Assembly: GCF_014648075.1 (NCBI RefSeq)
Contig: NZ_BMQK01000003.1
Coordinates: 248,001-312,000, forward strand
Source: Streptomyces ruber
GTDB lineage: Bacteria > Actinomycetota > Actinomycetes > Streptomycetales > Streptomycetaceae
Reading direction: 5' to 3'
DNA: 64,000 nucleotides
Shown here: one piece after another, positions 1 through 10,204 of the stretch
Numbering within the stretch: the first letter of the stretch is position 1
How the letters are laid out: every line of letters starts with the position of its first letter
The notes under the pieces: generated by a model
Database searches by the model: none
Seen by the model: the letters and a program-made list of their open reading frames with translations, nothing else
Told to the model about the DNA's origin: nothing
Program-made: the position numbers and the translations under genes

Positions 1-919
1 CATCACCGCCCCCAACTTCCTGCACCGCGAGATAGGCGTCGCGATGGCCGAGGCGGGCAAGCACATCTGGATCGAGAAGCCGGTCGGCCTGACCGCCGAC
101 GACACCCGCGCGGTCGCCGACGCCGTGGCCGAGGCCGGCGTCCAGGGCACCGTCGGCTTCAACTACCGCAACGCGCCCGCCGTCGCCGCCGCCCGCGAAC
201 TGATCGCCGCCGGTGAGATCGGCACCGTCACCCACGTCCGCATCCGCCTCTTCAGCGACTACGCCGCCCACCCCGAGGCTGCCCTCACCTGGCGCTACGA
301 GCGCGAGCGCGGCGGCAGCGGAGTGCTCGGCGACCTCGCCTCGCACGGCGTCGACCTGGCCCGCTTCCTGCTCGGCGACATCACGTCCCTGACCGCCGAC
401 ACCGCCGTGTTCGTGCCCGAGCGGGCCCGCCCCACGGGCGCCACGGCCGGCCACTCCCGCGCCACCGGCGGCGAGCTGGGCCCGGTGGAGAACGAGGACT
501 ACGTCAACTGCCTGCTCCGCTTCGCCTCCGGGGCGCGGGGCGTCCTGGAGGCCTGCCGCACCTCCGTCGGCGAGCAGAACAACTACGGCTTCGAGGTGCA
601 CGGCACCAAGGGCGCGGTCTCCTGGGACTTCCGCCGCATGGGGGAGCTGGCCGTCAGCCGTGGCACGGCCTACCAGGACCAGTCGGTGAGCACCGTGTAC
701 GTCGGCCCGGGCCACGGCGAGTACGCCGCCTTCCAGCCGGGCTCGGCGAACAGCATGGGCTACGACGACCTCAAGGTCATCGAGGCCCACCACTTCCTGC
801 GCTCGATCGACGAGGGCACCGCGTACGGCCCCACCCTCGACGACGCCGTGCACATGGCCACCGCGCTGGACGCCATGACCCGGTCCGCCGAGCGCGGGAG
901 CTGGGTGGAACTCGGCTGA
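1..919 (+). CDS. Gfo/Idh/MocA-family dehydrogenase (partial, 5' end missing)
   Basis: The reading frame is open from base 2, so the gene starts left of the window and only its C-terminal part (about 305 residues) is visible. The N-terminal Rossmann nucleotide loop is not present. The EKPVG motif is the lysine-containing EKP signature of this family, and the segment DLASHGVDLARFLLG carries the Asp/His pair expected in the active site. Such enzymes oxidise or reduce polyols and cyclitols with NAD(P). The gene ends 19 bp before the convergent gntR gene of the inositol cluster, so an inositol or scyllo-inositol dehydrogenase role (IolG/IolX type) is the best guess. The exact substrate cannot be read from the sequence. 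Confidence 0.85.
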   Translation, partial: ITAPNFLHREIGVAMAEAGKHIWIEKPVGLTADDTRAVADAVAEAGVQGTVGFNYRNAPAVAAARELIAAGEIGTVTHVRIRLFSDYAAHPEAALTWRYERERGGSGVLGDLASHGVDLARFLLGDITSLTADTAVFVPERARPTGATAGHSRATGGELGPVENEDYVNCLLRFASGARGVLEACRTSVGEQNNYGFEVHGTKGAVSWDFRRMGELAVSRGTAYQDQSVSTVYVGPGHGEYAAFQPGSANSMGYDDLKVIEAHHFLRSIDEGTAYGPTLDDAVHMATALDAMTRSAERGSWVELG

Positions 920-938
920 GCGGCCCCGGGCGGAACGG

Positions 939-1694
939 TCAGTTCCGTACGAGCAGCTGGAACTCGAACGAGTAGCGCGAGGCCCGGTACACATGGGCGC
1001 CGTGCTCGACCGCGCGGCCGGTGTCGTCGTACGCCGTGCGCCGCATGGTCAGCAGCGCGGCGCCCTCCGGCTCCGCCAGCCGCGCGGCCTCCTCGGGGGT
1101 GGCGCCCCGCGCGCCGACGGACTGCCGCGCGCTGTGCAGCGTGATCCCCGCGCCGCGCATCAGCCGGTACAGGCCTGTGGCCTCCAGCCGCTCGTGGTCG
1201 AGGCCGAGGAGACCCTCCGGGACGTGGTTGGTCAGGTACGCCACGGGCTCGCCGTGGGCCAGGCGCAGCCGCTCCACGTAGTGGACCGGGGTGCCCTCGG
1301 CGATGCCCAGGGCGGCCGCCGCCTCGGCCGGCGCGGGCCGCTTCTCGACCGTCAGCACCCGGGTGCCGGGGCTGTGTCCCGCCGCCTGGAGGTCGTCGTA
1401 CAGGCTGGTCAGCTCCATGGGGCGCTTGACCTGGCTGTGCACCACCTGGGTGCCGACGCCCCGGCGGCGCACCAGGAGGCCCTTGTCGACGAGGGACTGG
1501 ATGGCCTGGCGGACGGTCGGCCGGGACAGCCCGAGCCGCCCGGCCAGCTCGATCTCGTTGCCGAGCAGGCTGCCGGGGCCCAGCGCGCCCTGTTCGATCG
1601 CCGCCTCCAGTTGCCGGGCGAGCTGGTAGTACAGCGGCACCGGGCTGGTGCGGTCGAGTGCGAAGTCGAGCCGGTCGGTAGCGGTACTGGTCAC
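939..1694 (-). CDS. GntR/HutC-type repressor, probable inositol regulator
   Basis: A 251-residue protein with an N-terminal GntR winged helix (recognition region SRPTVRQAIQSLVDKGLL, about residues 57-74) and a C-terminal UTRA ligand domain (about 95-245). This HutC-subfamily layout is typical of sugar-responsive repressors. It follows mmsA on the same strand at the end of the inositol block, and a GntR-type repressor is known to control inositol catabolism in Streptomyces coelicolor. The GTG start at 1694 has no Shine-Dalgarno sequence but sits 6 nt after a TAGGCT hexamer, so the mRNA is probably leaderless. Dyad elements upstream suggest autoregulation. The effector is likely an inositol-pathway intermediate, which is inference. 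Confidence 0.88.
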   Translation of the reverse strand: MTSTATDRLDFALDRTSPVPLYYQLARQLEAAIEQGALGPGSLLGNEIELAGRLGLSRPTVRQAIQSLVDKGLLVRRRGVGTQVVHSQVKRPMELTSLYDDLQAAGHSPGTRVLTVEKRPAPAEAAAALGIAEGTPVHYVERLRLAHGEPVAYLTNHVPEGLLGLDHERLEATGLYRLMRGAGITLHSARQSVGARGATPEEAARLAEPEGAALLTMRRTAYDDTGRAVEHGAHVYRASRYSFEFQLLVRN

Positions 1695-1757
1695 GAGTCG
1701 AGCCTAACCGTCCGTGAGGATGACAGAAGCCCTTGTCATCGTGTTGTCCTGACATGT
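1695..1757 (-). promoter_or_regulatory. gntR leaderless promoter with two dyad elements
   Basis: On the minus strand a TAGGCT -10 hexamer (1706-1701) lies 6 nt before the GTG start, so transcription should begin at the start codon. Just upstream are a perfect inverted repeat GATGACA (1719-1725)/TGTCATC (1734-1740) with an 8-nt spacer and a second dyad TGTCCTGACA (1745-1754). The second is part of TGTCCTGACATGT, which recurs almost exactly at 9011-9023 in the importer promoter. Both are candidate GntR operators. No clear -35 is visible. Confidence 0.5.
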
Positions 1758-1781
1758 ACCCCGGTGTGACGCGGGTGCGGC

Positions 1782-3275
<1,494 letters not shown>

Positions 3276-3328
3276 GCTGCGGGACCTTTCGTGAGCGTCA
3301 TGGCTGGCAGGGGAGGGGCTGGGGGCGG

Positions 3329-5212
3329 TCACAGGTGACGGCGGCGGCCGGCCGCGCTGCGGTCGTACCGCTCGCGGGCCTCCACGGCCGCCTCGCGGGA
3401 GGCGACCTCGGCGACCGGCACGTCCCACCAGGCCTCGGCGGGAGGAGCCGAGGGCGTCGGGTCGGTCTCGACGTACACGCAGGTCGGCCGCTTCGAGGCG
3501 CGGGCCCGGGCGAGCGCGTCCCGCAGCTCGCCGACGATCTTGACGCGCAGGACGTCCATGCCGAGGCTGGCCGCGTTGGCCGCGAGGTCCACCGGCAGCG
3601 GCGCGCCGGTGAAGCTCCCGTCCGCGGCCCGGTAACGGTAGGCGGTGCCGAAGCGCTCGCCGCCGGTCTCCTCGGACAGGCCGCCGATGGAGGCGTACCC
3701 GTGGTTCTGCAGCAGGACGAGGTTGACGGGCAGGCCCTCCTGCACGGCCGTGACGATCTCGGTCGGCATCATCAGGTAGGTGCCGTCGCCGACCAGCGAC
3801 CAGACCACGGTGTCGGGCGCGGCCTGCTGGACGCCGATGCCGGCCGGGATCTCGTAGCCCATGCAGGAGTAGCCGTACTCCAGGTGGTACTGGCGCGGCG
3901 AGCGTGCCCGCCACAGTTTGTGCAGGTCGCCGGGGAGCGAGCCGGCCGCGTTGATCACCACGTCGTCGTCCCCGACGACCGCGTCCAGCGCGCCGAGGAC
4001 CTGCGTCTGCGTCGGTACGGCGCTGTCGTCGTCCGCGCGGAACGCGGCGTCCACGACCTGCTCCCAGCGCTCCTTGCCCGCGCGGTACTCCGCCTCGTAC
4101 GCCCCGTCGACCCGGTGGCCGTCCAGTTCGCGCGCGAGTGCCGTAAGGCCCGTACGGGCGTCGGCGACCAGGGTGCGGGCGGCCAGCTTGTGGGCGTCGA
4201 AGGCGGTGATGTTGAGGTTGACGAACCGGACGGCCGGGTTCTGGAAGAGGGTCGTGGAGGCGGTGGTGAAGTCGCTGTAGCGGGTGCCCACGCCGATGAC
4301 CAGGTCCGCGGTGCGGGCGAGGTCGTCGCAGACGGCGGTGCCGGTGTGGCCGATGCCGCCGAGGTCGGCCGGGTGGTCGTGGCGCAGGGAGCCCTTGCCC
4401 GCCTGGGTGGAGGCGACGGGGATGCCGGTGGCGTCCACGAGCGCCTTCAGCGCCTCCTCGGCCTCGCTGTGGTGGACGCCGCCGCCCGCCACGATCAGCG
4501 GGCGCTCCGCCGCCCGGATCGCCCGTACGGCCTCGGCGAGTTCCAGCGGGTCGGGCGCGGGACGGCGCACGTGCCAGACGCGCTCGGCGAAGAACTCCTC
4601 CGGCCAGTCGAACGCCTCGGCCTGCACGTCCTGCGGCAGGGCGAGGGTGACCGCGCCGGTCTCGGCCGGGTCGGCCAGCACCCGCACGGCGTTCAGCGCG
4701 GACGGGATCAGCATCTCCGGGCGGGTGATCCGGTCGAAGTACCGGGAGACCGGGCGCAGGGTGTCGTTCACGGACACGTCCGCCTCCGACGGGTGCTCCA
4801 GCTGCTGGAGCAGCGGGTCGGCGCTGCGCGTGGCGAAGTAGTCGCCGGGCAGGAGCAGCACCGGCAGCCGGTTGATCGTCGCGAGGGCGGCGCCCGTGAC
4901 GAGGTTGGTCGCGCCCGGGCCGATGGACGTCGTCACCGCCTGCGCGGAGAGCCGGTTCAGCTGGCGGGCGTGACCGACGGCGGCGTGCACCATGGCCTGC
5001 TCGTTGCGGCCCTGGTGGAAGGGCATGGTGTCCTCGCCGGCCTGCAGCAGGGCCTGGCCGAGGCCGGCGACGTTGCCGTGGCCGAAGATGCCCCAGGTGC
5101 CGGCGATCAGCCGGTGCCGTACACCGTCGCGCTCGGTGTACTGGGCGGACAGGAACTGCACCAGCGCCTGGGCGACGGTCAGCCGGCGCACGGACGGAGT
5201 CGGGTGGCTCAT
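3329..5212 (-). CDS. iolD: 3D-(3,5/4)-trihydroxycyclohexane-1,2-dione hydrolase
   Basis: A 627-residue thiamine-diphosphate enzyme of the acetolactate-synthase fold, the usual length for IolD. An N-terminal PYR domain contains the GHARQLN stretch; a central domain follows; and the C-terminal PP domain has the metal/TPP motif VGDGTYLMMPTEI with the matching Asn in LLQNHGYASIGG. It hydrolytically opens the inositol-derived ring to 5-deoxy-D-glucuronate. The start at 5212 is only 7 bp after the iolB stop, so the two genes are almost certainly one transcript and may be translationally coupled. The substrate is supplied by IolE, which is not in this window. Confidence 0.95.
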   Translation of the reverse strand: MSHPTPSVRRLTVAQALVQFLSAQYTERDGVRHRLIAGTWGIFGHGNVAGLGQALLQAGEDTMPFHQGRNEQAMVHAAVGHARQLNRLSAQAVTTSIGPGATNLVTGAALATINRLPVLLLPGDYFATRSADPLLQQLEHPSEADVSVNDTLRPVSRYFDRITRPEMLIPSALNAVRVLADPAETGAVTLALPQDVQAEAFDWPEEFFAERVWHVRRPAPDPLELAEAVRAIRAAERPLIVAGGGVHHSEAEEALKALVDATGIPVASTQAGKGSLRHDHPADLGGIGHTGTAVCDDLARTADLVIGVGTRYSDFTTASTTLFQNPAVRFVNLNITAFDAHKLAARTLVADARTGLTALARELDGHRVDGAYEAEYRAGKERWEQVVDAAFRADDDSAVPTQTQVLGALDAVVGDDDVVINAAGSLPGDLHKLWRARSPRQYHLEYGYSCMGYEIPAGIGVQQAAPDTVVWSLVGDGTYLMMPTEIVTAVQEGLPVNLVLLQNHGYASIGGLSEETGGERFGTAYRYRAADGSFTGAPLPVDLAANAASLGMDVLRVKIVGELRDALARARASKRPTCVYVETDPTPSAPPAEAWWDVPVAEVASREAAVEARERYDRSAAGRRRHL

Positions 5213-5219
5213 CGGGTCC

Positions 5220-6101
5220 TCACTGCTCGGGGGCGGTGTAGAGGGGCAGCCGGGGGTCGACCGGCTGCTCGGGCCAGGTGGAGCGGATCCAGGCGTGGTC
5301 CGGGTGGTCGCGGATCAGCCAGGCGCGGTCGGGATCGGGGCCCGCCATCACGTTGAGGTAGTACATGTCGTGGCCGGGGACGGCCATGGAGGGGCCGTGC
5401 CAGCCGTCCGGGATCAGGACGACGTCCCCGCTCCTGACCTCGGCCAGCACGTCGGTGCCGCCGCCGTGGCCGGAGGGGGAGACCCGCTGGTAGCCGAGGC
5501 CGGGGACGCCCTCGTGGTCGGCGAACTCGAAGTAGTAGATCTCCTCCAGCTCCGACTCCTCGCCGGGCCGCCGCTCGTCGTGCTTGTGCGGCGGGAAGGA
5601 GGACCAGTTGCCGCCCGGGGTGATCACCTCGACCGCGATCAGCCTGTCGCACTCGAAGACGTCCGCGGCGCCGAAGTTGTTGACCTGCCGGGAGCAGTTG
5701 CCCGTGCCGCGCAGCTCGACCGGGACGGCGGACGCGGGCCCGTACCGGGCGGGCAGCCGGCGCTCGCAGCGGGCCCCGGTGAGGGCGAACCGGCCGCCGC
5801 CCTGGGAGGCGATGAAGACGTCCGCGTCCCGGGGCATGTACGCGAAGTCGCTCACCCCGCCGAACACGCTCTCGCGCCCGGCCAGCCGGAACATGTCGTC
5901 GCCCGCGGTGACCGTGCAGGAGCCCGACAGGGGCAGCACGATCCACTCGCTGTCACCGGTGGCGAAGGTGTGCCGGCCGCCCGGGGGCAGCTCCAGTATC
6001 CGCAGGCTGGAGTGGCCCCAGCCGGCGGACTCGGGGGTGACGTGCACGGAGTAGGCGTCGGTGCCGGCCTTGCCGGCCGGGAGGTGGGGGGTGGTGGCCA
6101 T
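5220..6101 (-). CDS. iolB: 5-deoxy-glucuronate isomerase
   Basis: A 293-residue protein of the bicupin IolB/KduI family. Cupin-like metal-ligand segments are visible, such as SSFPPHKHD and the EEIYYFEF stretch in the middle and the HGPSMAVPGHDMYYLNVMAG region near the C terminus. It isomerises 5-deoxy-D-glucuronate to 2-deoxy-5-keto-gluconate, the substrate of IolC. Length and motifs match the family. It is tightly packed against iolD (7 bp) and lies 67 bp after the aldolase gene. The ATG at 6101 has AGGAA about 9 nt upstream. Confidence 0.95.
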   Translation of the reverse strand: MATTPHLPAGKAGTDAYSVHVTPESAGWGHSSLRILELPPGGRHTFATGDSEWIVLPLSGSCTVTAGDDMFRLAGRESVFGGVSDFAYMPRDADVFIASQGGGRFALTGARCERRLPARYGPASAVPVELRGTGNCSRQVNNFGAADVFECDRLIAVEVITPGGNWSSFPPHKHDERRPGEESELEEIYYFEFADHEGVPGLGYQRVSPSGHGGGTDVLAEVRSGDVVLIPDGWHGPSMAVPGHDMYYLNVMAGPDPDRAWLIRDHPDHAWIRSTWPEQPVDPRLPLYTAPEQ

Positions 6102-6168
6102 GTGGGTGCTTCCTAGGGCTCGATGCGGGGCGGGACGGGGGTACGGGCCAGAGGGACGGCCGTCGGGT

Positions 6169-7047
6169 TCAGAGCAGCCCGACCGCCGTGTCGACGGCGG
6201 TCTCCACGCTGCCGTCGGCGGGGTAGAGCAGGGAGCGGCCGACGACCATGCCCTGGACGGTGGGCAGTCTCAGCGCCTTGCGCCATTTCTCGTACGCGCC
6301 CTCCTGGTCCTCGCCGACCTCGCCGCCGAGCAGCACGGCGGGCAGCGTGGAGGCCCCCAGCGCCTCGGCCATGTCGTCGGGGTCCTCCGTGACGGGCAGC
6401 TTCAGCCAGGTGTAGGCGGAGGTGCCGCCGAGGCCCGAGGCGATCGCGATGGAGCGGGTGACGGCCCCGAGGCTCAGGTCGTTGCACACCTTGCCCTCGG
6501 CCCGGCGGGATATGAAGGGCTCGACGAAGAGCGGCAGCCGGCGGGCCGCCATGTCGTCCACGGCCCGGGCGGCGGCCTCCAGCGTGCGCAGGGAGCCAGG
6601 GTCGTCGTAGTCGACGCGCAGCAGCAGTTTCCCGGCGTCGAAGCGGAGCCGCTCGATGTCCTCGGCGCGGTGGCCGGTGAAGCGGTCGTCCATCTCGAAG
6701 GACGCCCCGGCCAGGCCCCCGCGGTTCATGGAGCCCATGACGACCTTGCCGTCCAGGACGCCCAGGAGCAGCAGGTCCTCCAGGATGTCGGCGGTGGCGA
6801 GGACGCCGTCCACACCCGGCCGTGACAGCGCGATGCACAGCCGTTCCAGCAGGTCGGCACGGTTGGCCATGGCCAGCGGACGGCCGCCGACCCGGAGGGC
6901 GCCGCGTGCCGGGTGGTCGGCGGCCACGATCATCAGCCGGCCGCTGTCGCCGATCAGCGGGCGGCGCACGCGCCGGGCGGCGGCCTCGGCGACGGCCTCG
7001 GGATGCCGGGCACGCACCGAGGCGAGGTCGGGAATGCTGATGCTCAT
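6169..7047 (-). CDS. IolJ-like aldolase (Cgl0161/LacD-type, inositol cluster)
   Basis: A 292-residue TIM-barrel aldolase of the type annotated as deoxyribose-phosphate aldolase or Cgl0161-like in actinobacterial inositol clusters. The same domain is fused behind the IolC kinase in enterobacteria. The MIVAADHPARGAL segment near residue 38 and KLLLRVDYDD near 140 fit a class I, Schiff-base barrel, although I cannot prove which lysine is catalytic. By context it should split 2-deoxy-5-keto-gluconate 6-phosphate into dihydroxyacetone phosphate and malonate semialdehyde, replacing a classical IolJ. The ATG at 7047 is chosen because family-like sequence begins there. Everything upstream on this strand is repetitive and non-coding in character. 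Confidence 0.82.
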   Translation of the reverse strand: MSISIPDLASVRARHPEAVAEAAARRVRRPLIGDSGRLMIVAADHPARGALRVGGRPLAMANRADLLERLCIALSRPGVDGVLATADILEDLLLLGVLDGKVVMGSMNRGGLAGASFEMDDRFTGHRAEDIERLRFDAGKLLLRVDYDDPGSLRTLEAAARAVDDMAARRLPLFVEPFISRRAEGKVCNDLSLGAVTRSIAIASGLGGTSAYTWLKLPVTEDPDDMAEALGASTLPAVLLGGEVGEDQEGAYEKWRKALRLPTVQGMVVGRSLLYPADGSVETAVDTAVGLL

Positions 7048-7892
7048 GACGGGCTCCGTTCGGGGGTGGCGGTGGTCGGCCGCGCGGAAGGTCTCCGCCC
7101 CAGGGCCCGGGTCTTCTCGGTGCTCGGGCTCGTTCTCGGCGATCGGGCGGGCGGTCGGCTCCGGACCTCGGTCCGGGGTGGTGCGTCGGGCGGACGGGGC
7201 GCCCGTCCCGCGGCTCGGCCGGCCGGTCGGGCGGGAAACCCGGGCGGTGGTCCTCCGGCTGCCGGGAGGGCTGCTGGGATGTTTCGGCTCCCCCGGTGGG
7301 CCGGCCGGGCGAGGTCTGCCACTTCCGCGCCGGGGGCCGGGCGGGCGGCCGGGCAGGAGGTCATGACTGTCTCCTCGTCGGTCGAGCGGTCGGTGGGTGC
7401 GGGTTCCGGTGTACGGGGACGGGGGCGGGCCGGTCCCCGGCTTGTTCTCTCGGCCGGCGGTTCGGCCGGACAGAGGCCCCCAGCCCGTGTCCTCCTCGGT
7501 GAAGCGGCCGGTGGGCGGGATTCCCCGCGTACGGAGGGCAGCGGGGCGGGCCGGTCCTCGGATCGTTCTCCCGGCCGGCAGGGGTGCGGACGGGGTTTCC
7601 GGAACGGACCCTGCCGGTCGGTGGTGGGGCCGGGCGGGAGGCGTCGTGGCCGGTCGGCTCGGTCCTCGGGCCCTCCTCTCGGCTGGTCGGCCGGGGTGCG
7701 GACGGAGTGCCGGAACCACCCTCCCAGCCGGACGGCCGGGCCGGACGGGATCCCCGCGCCCGCCTCCTCGGTCGGTGGGCCGCCCGGCAGGGCCCCGTCC
7801 CCTCCCTGGGCTCGGCGGCTCCGGGCGCCCCTCTCGGCCGGGTGGGTGAGGGAGCGCCCCTCGACCGCCCGGCCCCCGCGCCGACCGGCAGG
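7048..7892. repeat. 845-bp gene-free, degenerate tandem-repeat spacer
   Basis: No credible gene lies here although long open frames exist on both strands, as expected for sequence this G+C-rich. From about 7370 to 7760 there are three or more diverged copies of a 112-121 bp unit. Landmarks are GTTCTC followed by CGGCCGGC at 7444 and 7565, and GGGGTGCGGACGG at 7581 and 7693. Copies drift in reading frame relative to each other, which argues against a coding repeat. The tract separates iolC from the aldolase gene, so those genes may not be strictly cotranscribed. Confidence 0.6.
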
Positions 7893-8849
7893 TCACCCCC
7901 GCTCCAGCAGCTCCTCGACCTCCGGCGGAGTGGGCATCGCCGAGGAGCAGGCGAGGCGGGAGGCGACGAGGGCGCCGGCCGCGTTGGCGTAGCGCATGGT
8001 CCTCTCCAGGTCCCAGCCGCCGAGCAGGCCGTGGCAGAGGGAGCCGCCGAAGGCGTCCCCGGCGCCGAGGCCGTTGACGACCTCCACGGGGACGGGCGGG
8101 ACCTCGGCCGTGGTGCCGTCGCGGTGGACGGCCAGCACGCCCTTCGGTCCCTGCTTGACGACGGCGAGCTCGACGCCCGCGGCCAGCAGCGCCTCGGCGC
8201 AGGCCCACGGCTCGCGCACCCCGGTGGCGATCTCGCACTCGGCCACGTTGCCGACGGCCACGGTCGCGTGCCGCAGTGCCTCCGTGTAGTACGGGCGGGC
8301 GCTCTCCGGGTCCTGCCAGAACATCGGCCGCCAGTCCAGGTCGAAGACCGTGATGCCGGTCCTGGCACGGGCCCCGAGCGCGGCGAGCGTGGCCGAGCGG
8401 CTCGGCTCCTCGCTCAGGCCGGTGCCGGTCATCCAGAAGATCCTGGCCGCGCGCACGGCGTCGAGGTCCAGCTCGTCGGCGTCGATCTCCAGGTCGGGAG
8501 CCTTGGGACGACGGTAGAAGTACAGCGGGAAGTCGTCGGGCGGGAAGATCTCGCAGAACGTGATCGGCGTAGGGTAGGTGTCGACAGGGGTGACAAAACG
8601 GTCGTCGACTCCGAAATCCTTCAGAGCCTGGTGCAGGTACGTACCGAAGGGGTCGTTGCCGGTCCGTGTGATCACAGCGGTAGCGTGGCCCAGACGTGCG
8701 GCGGCCACGGCCACGTTGGCCGCCGACCCCCCAAGGAACTTCCCGAAGGACTCGACTTGCGGCAGCGGCACACCGGTCTGCAACGGATAGAGATCGACAC
8801 CGATCCGTCCCATGGTGATGAGATCGTACGATCCGGCGGACTCAGGCAT
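7893..8849 (-). CDS. iolC: 5-dehydro-2-deoxygluconokinase (PfkB family)
   Basis: A 318-residue ribokinase-fold sugar kinase. The GGSAANVAVAAARLG motif near the N terminus and the C-terminal GLGAGDAFGGS anion-hole motif with the catalytic Asp are both clear. It phosphorylates 2-deoxy-5-keto-gluconate on O-6; the product DKGP is the inducer of IolR in Bacillus and a plausible effector here too. The ATG at 8849 is preferred because GAGGAG lies 8 nt upstream; a GTG at 8858 would leave only 4 nt. It is the first gene of the minus-strand catabolic set and diverges from the importer genes. Confidence 0.92.
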   Translation of the reverse strand: MPESAGSYDLITMGRIGVDLYPLQTGVPLPQVESFGKFLGGSAANVAVAAARLGHATAVITRTGNDPFGTYLHQALKDFGVDDRFVTPVDTYPTPITFCEIFPPDDFPLYFYRRPKAPDLEIDADELDLDAVRAARIFWMTGTGLSEEPSRSATLAALGARARTGITVFDLDWRPMFWQDPESARPYYTEALRHATVAVGNVAECEIATGVREPWACAEALLAAGVELAVVKQGPKGVLAVHRDGTTAEVPPVPVEVVNGLGAGDAFGGSLCHGLLGGWDLERTMRYANAAGALVASRLACSSAMPTPPEVEELLERG

Positions 8850-8934
8850 GCACGTCACTCCTCGGTCGGGGCAGCGGGCCGTCGGCGGCCCGGGGTGCGG
8901 GGGGATGCGGACACCCGGGCCCGGATGTATCCCA

Positions 8935-8964
8935 GGTGTAGGACCACGGACATGCCGGTGTCAA
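8935..8964 (-). promoter_or_regulatory. Candidate iolC promoter
   Basis: On the minus strand TTGACA (8964-8959) is followed after 18 nt by TACACC (8940-8935), about 85 bp before the iolC start. The same bases form a GACA...TGTC dyad (8949-8952 and 8959-8962). A tandem octamer, CGGACTAC twice (8982-8997), lies further upstream in the divergent region and could be a regulator site. Confidence 0.45.
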
Positions 8965-9010
8965 GGGTTTGTACTTACATTCGGACTACCGGACTACTCC
9001 TTTGAAATAA

Positions 9011-9055
9011 TGTCTTGACATATTTATTGACAGTCGGCTGCCCAGGCACTTGGAT
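9011..9055 (+). promoter_or_regulatory. Importer promoter with GntR-like operator
   Basis: In an unusually A+T-rich patch, TTGACA (9027-9032) is followed after exactly 17 nt by TTGGAT (9050-9055), a reasonable vegetative promoter for the ABC importer. TGTCTTGACATAT (9011-9023) directly upstream repeats the gntR-upstream element TGTCCTGACATGT with only two transition differences. A regulator bound here would cover the -35 region. A second TTGACA lies at 9015-9020. Confidence 0.6.
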
Positions 9056-9178
9056 CCCGTGCCAGCGAAGGCGCCGCTGCACGGCACAATGACCCGGGCC
9101 CGCCCCGGGTCCGCGCGAGCCCTCCGCTCGACGCCGTCCCGTTTCTCCCCCTGGTCGCACAGTGAGGTGCTGGAAAAG

Positions 9179-10204
9179 ATGGTCCGCACGTTCCGCCCCC
9201 GTTCCCGCTCCCGCAGAGCCGCGCCCCTCATGGCGCTCGCCGCGGCGAGCGCGCTGCTCATAGCCGGCTGCTCCAGCGGCTCGGGCGGCAAGAAGGCCGA
9301 GGAGGCCGCCGAAGGCGCCGCCGCGGGCAGGGCGAACACGCCCCGCATGAAGGTCGCCCTGGTCACCCACCAGGCCCCCGGCGACACCTTCTGGGACATC
9401 GTCCGCAAGGGCGCCGAGGCGGCCGCCGACAAGGACAACGTCGAGCTCGTCTACTCGGCCGACCCCAACGCGGGCAACCAGGCCAACCTGGTCCAGAACG
9501 CGATCGACCAGAAGGTCGACGGCATCGCGGTCACCCTCGCCAAGCCGGACGCGATGAAGGACGTGATCGCCAAGGCGGAGCAGGCGGGCATCCCCGTCGT
9601 CGGCCTGAACTCCGGCACGGACGAGTGGAGGGACCTGGGCCTCCTCTCCTTCTTCGGGCAGGACGAGTCCGTCGCGGGCGAGGCGCTGGGCAAGAAGCTG
9701 AACGAGACCGGCGCGAAGCACGCCGTCTGCGTGATCCACGAGCAGGGGAACATCGGTCTGGAGTCCCGCTGCGCCGGGATGGCGAAGACCTTCGAGGGCG
9801 AGTCGCAGACGCTGAACGTCAACGGCACCGACATGCCGTCGGTGAAGTCGACCATCACCGCCAAGCTCAAGCAGGACAGCTCCATCGACGAGGTCGTCAC
9901 GCTCGGCGCGCCCTTCGCGATGACCGCCGTGCAGTCGGTGGCCGACGCGGGCAGCGAGGCGAAGATCGCCACGTTCGACATGAACAAGGAACTGACCGAC
10001 GCGATCCAGGGCGGCGACATCGAGTTCGCGGTCGACCAGCAGCCCTACCTGCAGGGGTACCTCGCGGTCGACTCGCTGTGGCTCTACAAGAACAACGGAA
10101 ACTACAGCGGCGGCGGTGAGCAGCCGGTCCTGACCGGTCCGGCCTTCGTCGACGAGTCCAACGTCGACACCGTGGGCCGGTACGCCGCGAAGGGCACACG
10201 GTGA
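9179..10204 (+). CDS. Sugar ABC importer, substrate-binding lipoprotein (inositol cluster)
   Basis: A 341-residue periplasmic-binding-protein type I (RbsB-like) protein. An Arg-rich N terminus, a hydrophobic stretch and the lipobox LLIAGC place the lipidated Cys at residue 31, so it should be anchored outside the membrane. The mature part has the sugar-binding fold with segments such as [14 protein letters not shown] and [14 protein letters not shown]. By position, divergent from iolC, it should capture myo-inositol or a related cyclitol. The ATG at 9179 is chosen because it gives a normal signal peptide; the open frame extends upstream to 9050 through promoter sequence. Its stop overlaps the permease start (ATGA). 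Confidence 0.88.
   Translation: MVRTFRPRSRSRRAAPLMALAAASALLIAGCSSGSGGKKAEEAAEGAAAGRANTPRMKVALVTHQAPGDTFWDIVRKGAEAAADKDNVELVYSADPNAGNQANLVQNAIDQKVDGIAVTLAKPDAMKDVIAKAEQAGIPVVGLNSGTDEWRDLGLLSFFGQDESVAGEALGKKLNETGAKHAVCVIHEQGNIGLESRCAGMAKTFEGESQTLNVNGTDMPSVKSTITAKLKQDSSIDEVVTLGAPFAMTAVQSVADAGSEAKIATFDMNKELTDAIQGGDIEFAVDQQPYLQGYLAVDSLWLYKNNGNYSGGGEQPVLTGPAFVDESNVDTVGRYAAKGTR

Noticed and set aside
3276..3914. Longer N terminus for mmsA (710 residues)
   Set aside because: The extra 213 residues overlap iolD in another frame and have no relation to aldehyde dehydrogenases; the ATG at 3275 has a good ribosome-binding site.
5305..5356. Long plus-strand open frame opposite iolD (3335-5356)
   Set aside because: It is the mirror of a well-supported thiamine-diphosphate enzyme and has no recognisable domain; typical of high-G+C genomes.
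7361..8368. Minus-strand open frames across the 7.0-7.9 kb tract with repeated REN-P-TGPP-like text
   Set aside because: The repeated text appears in different frames in neighbouring copies, so it is DNA repeat structure and not a maintained protein.
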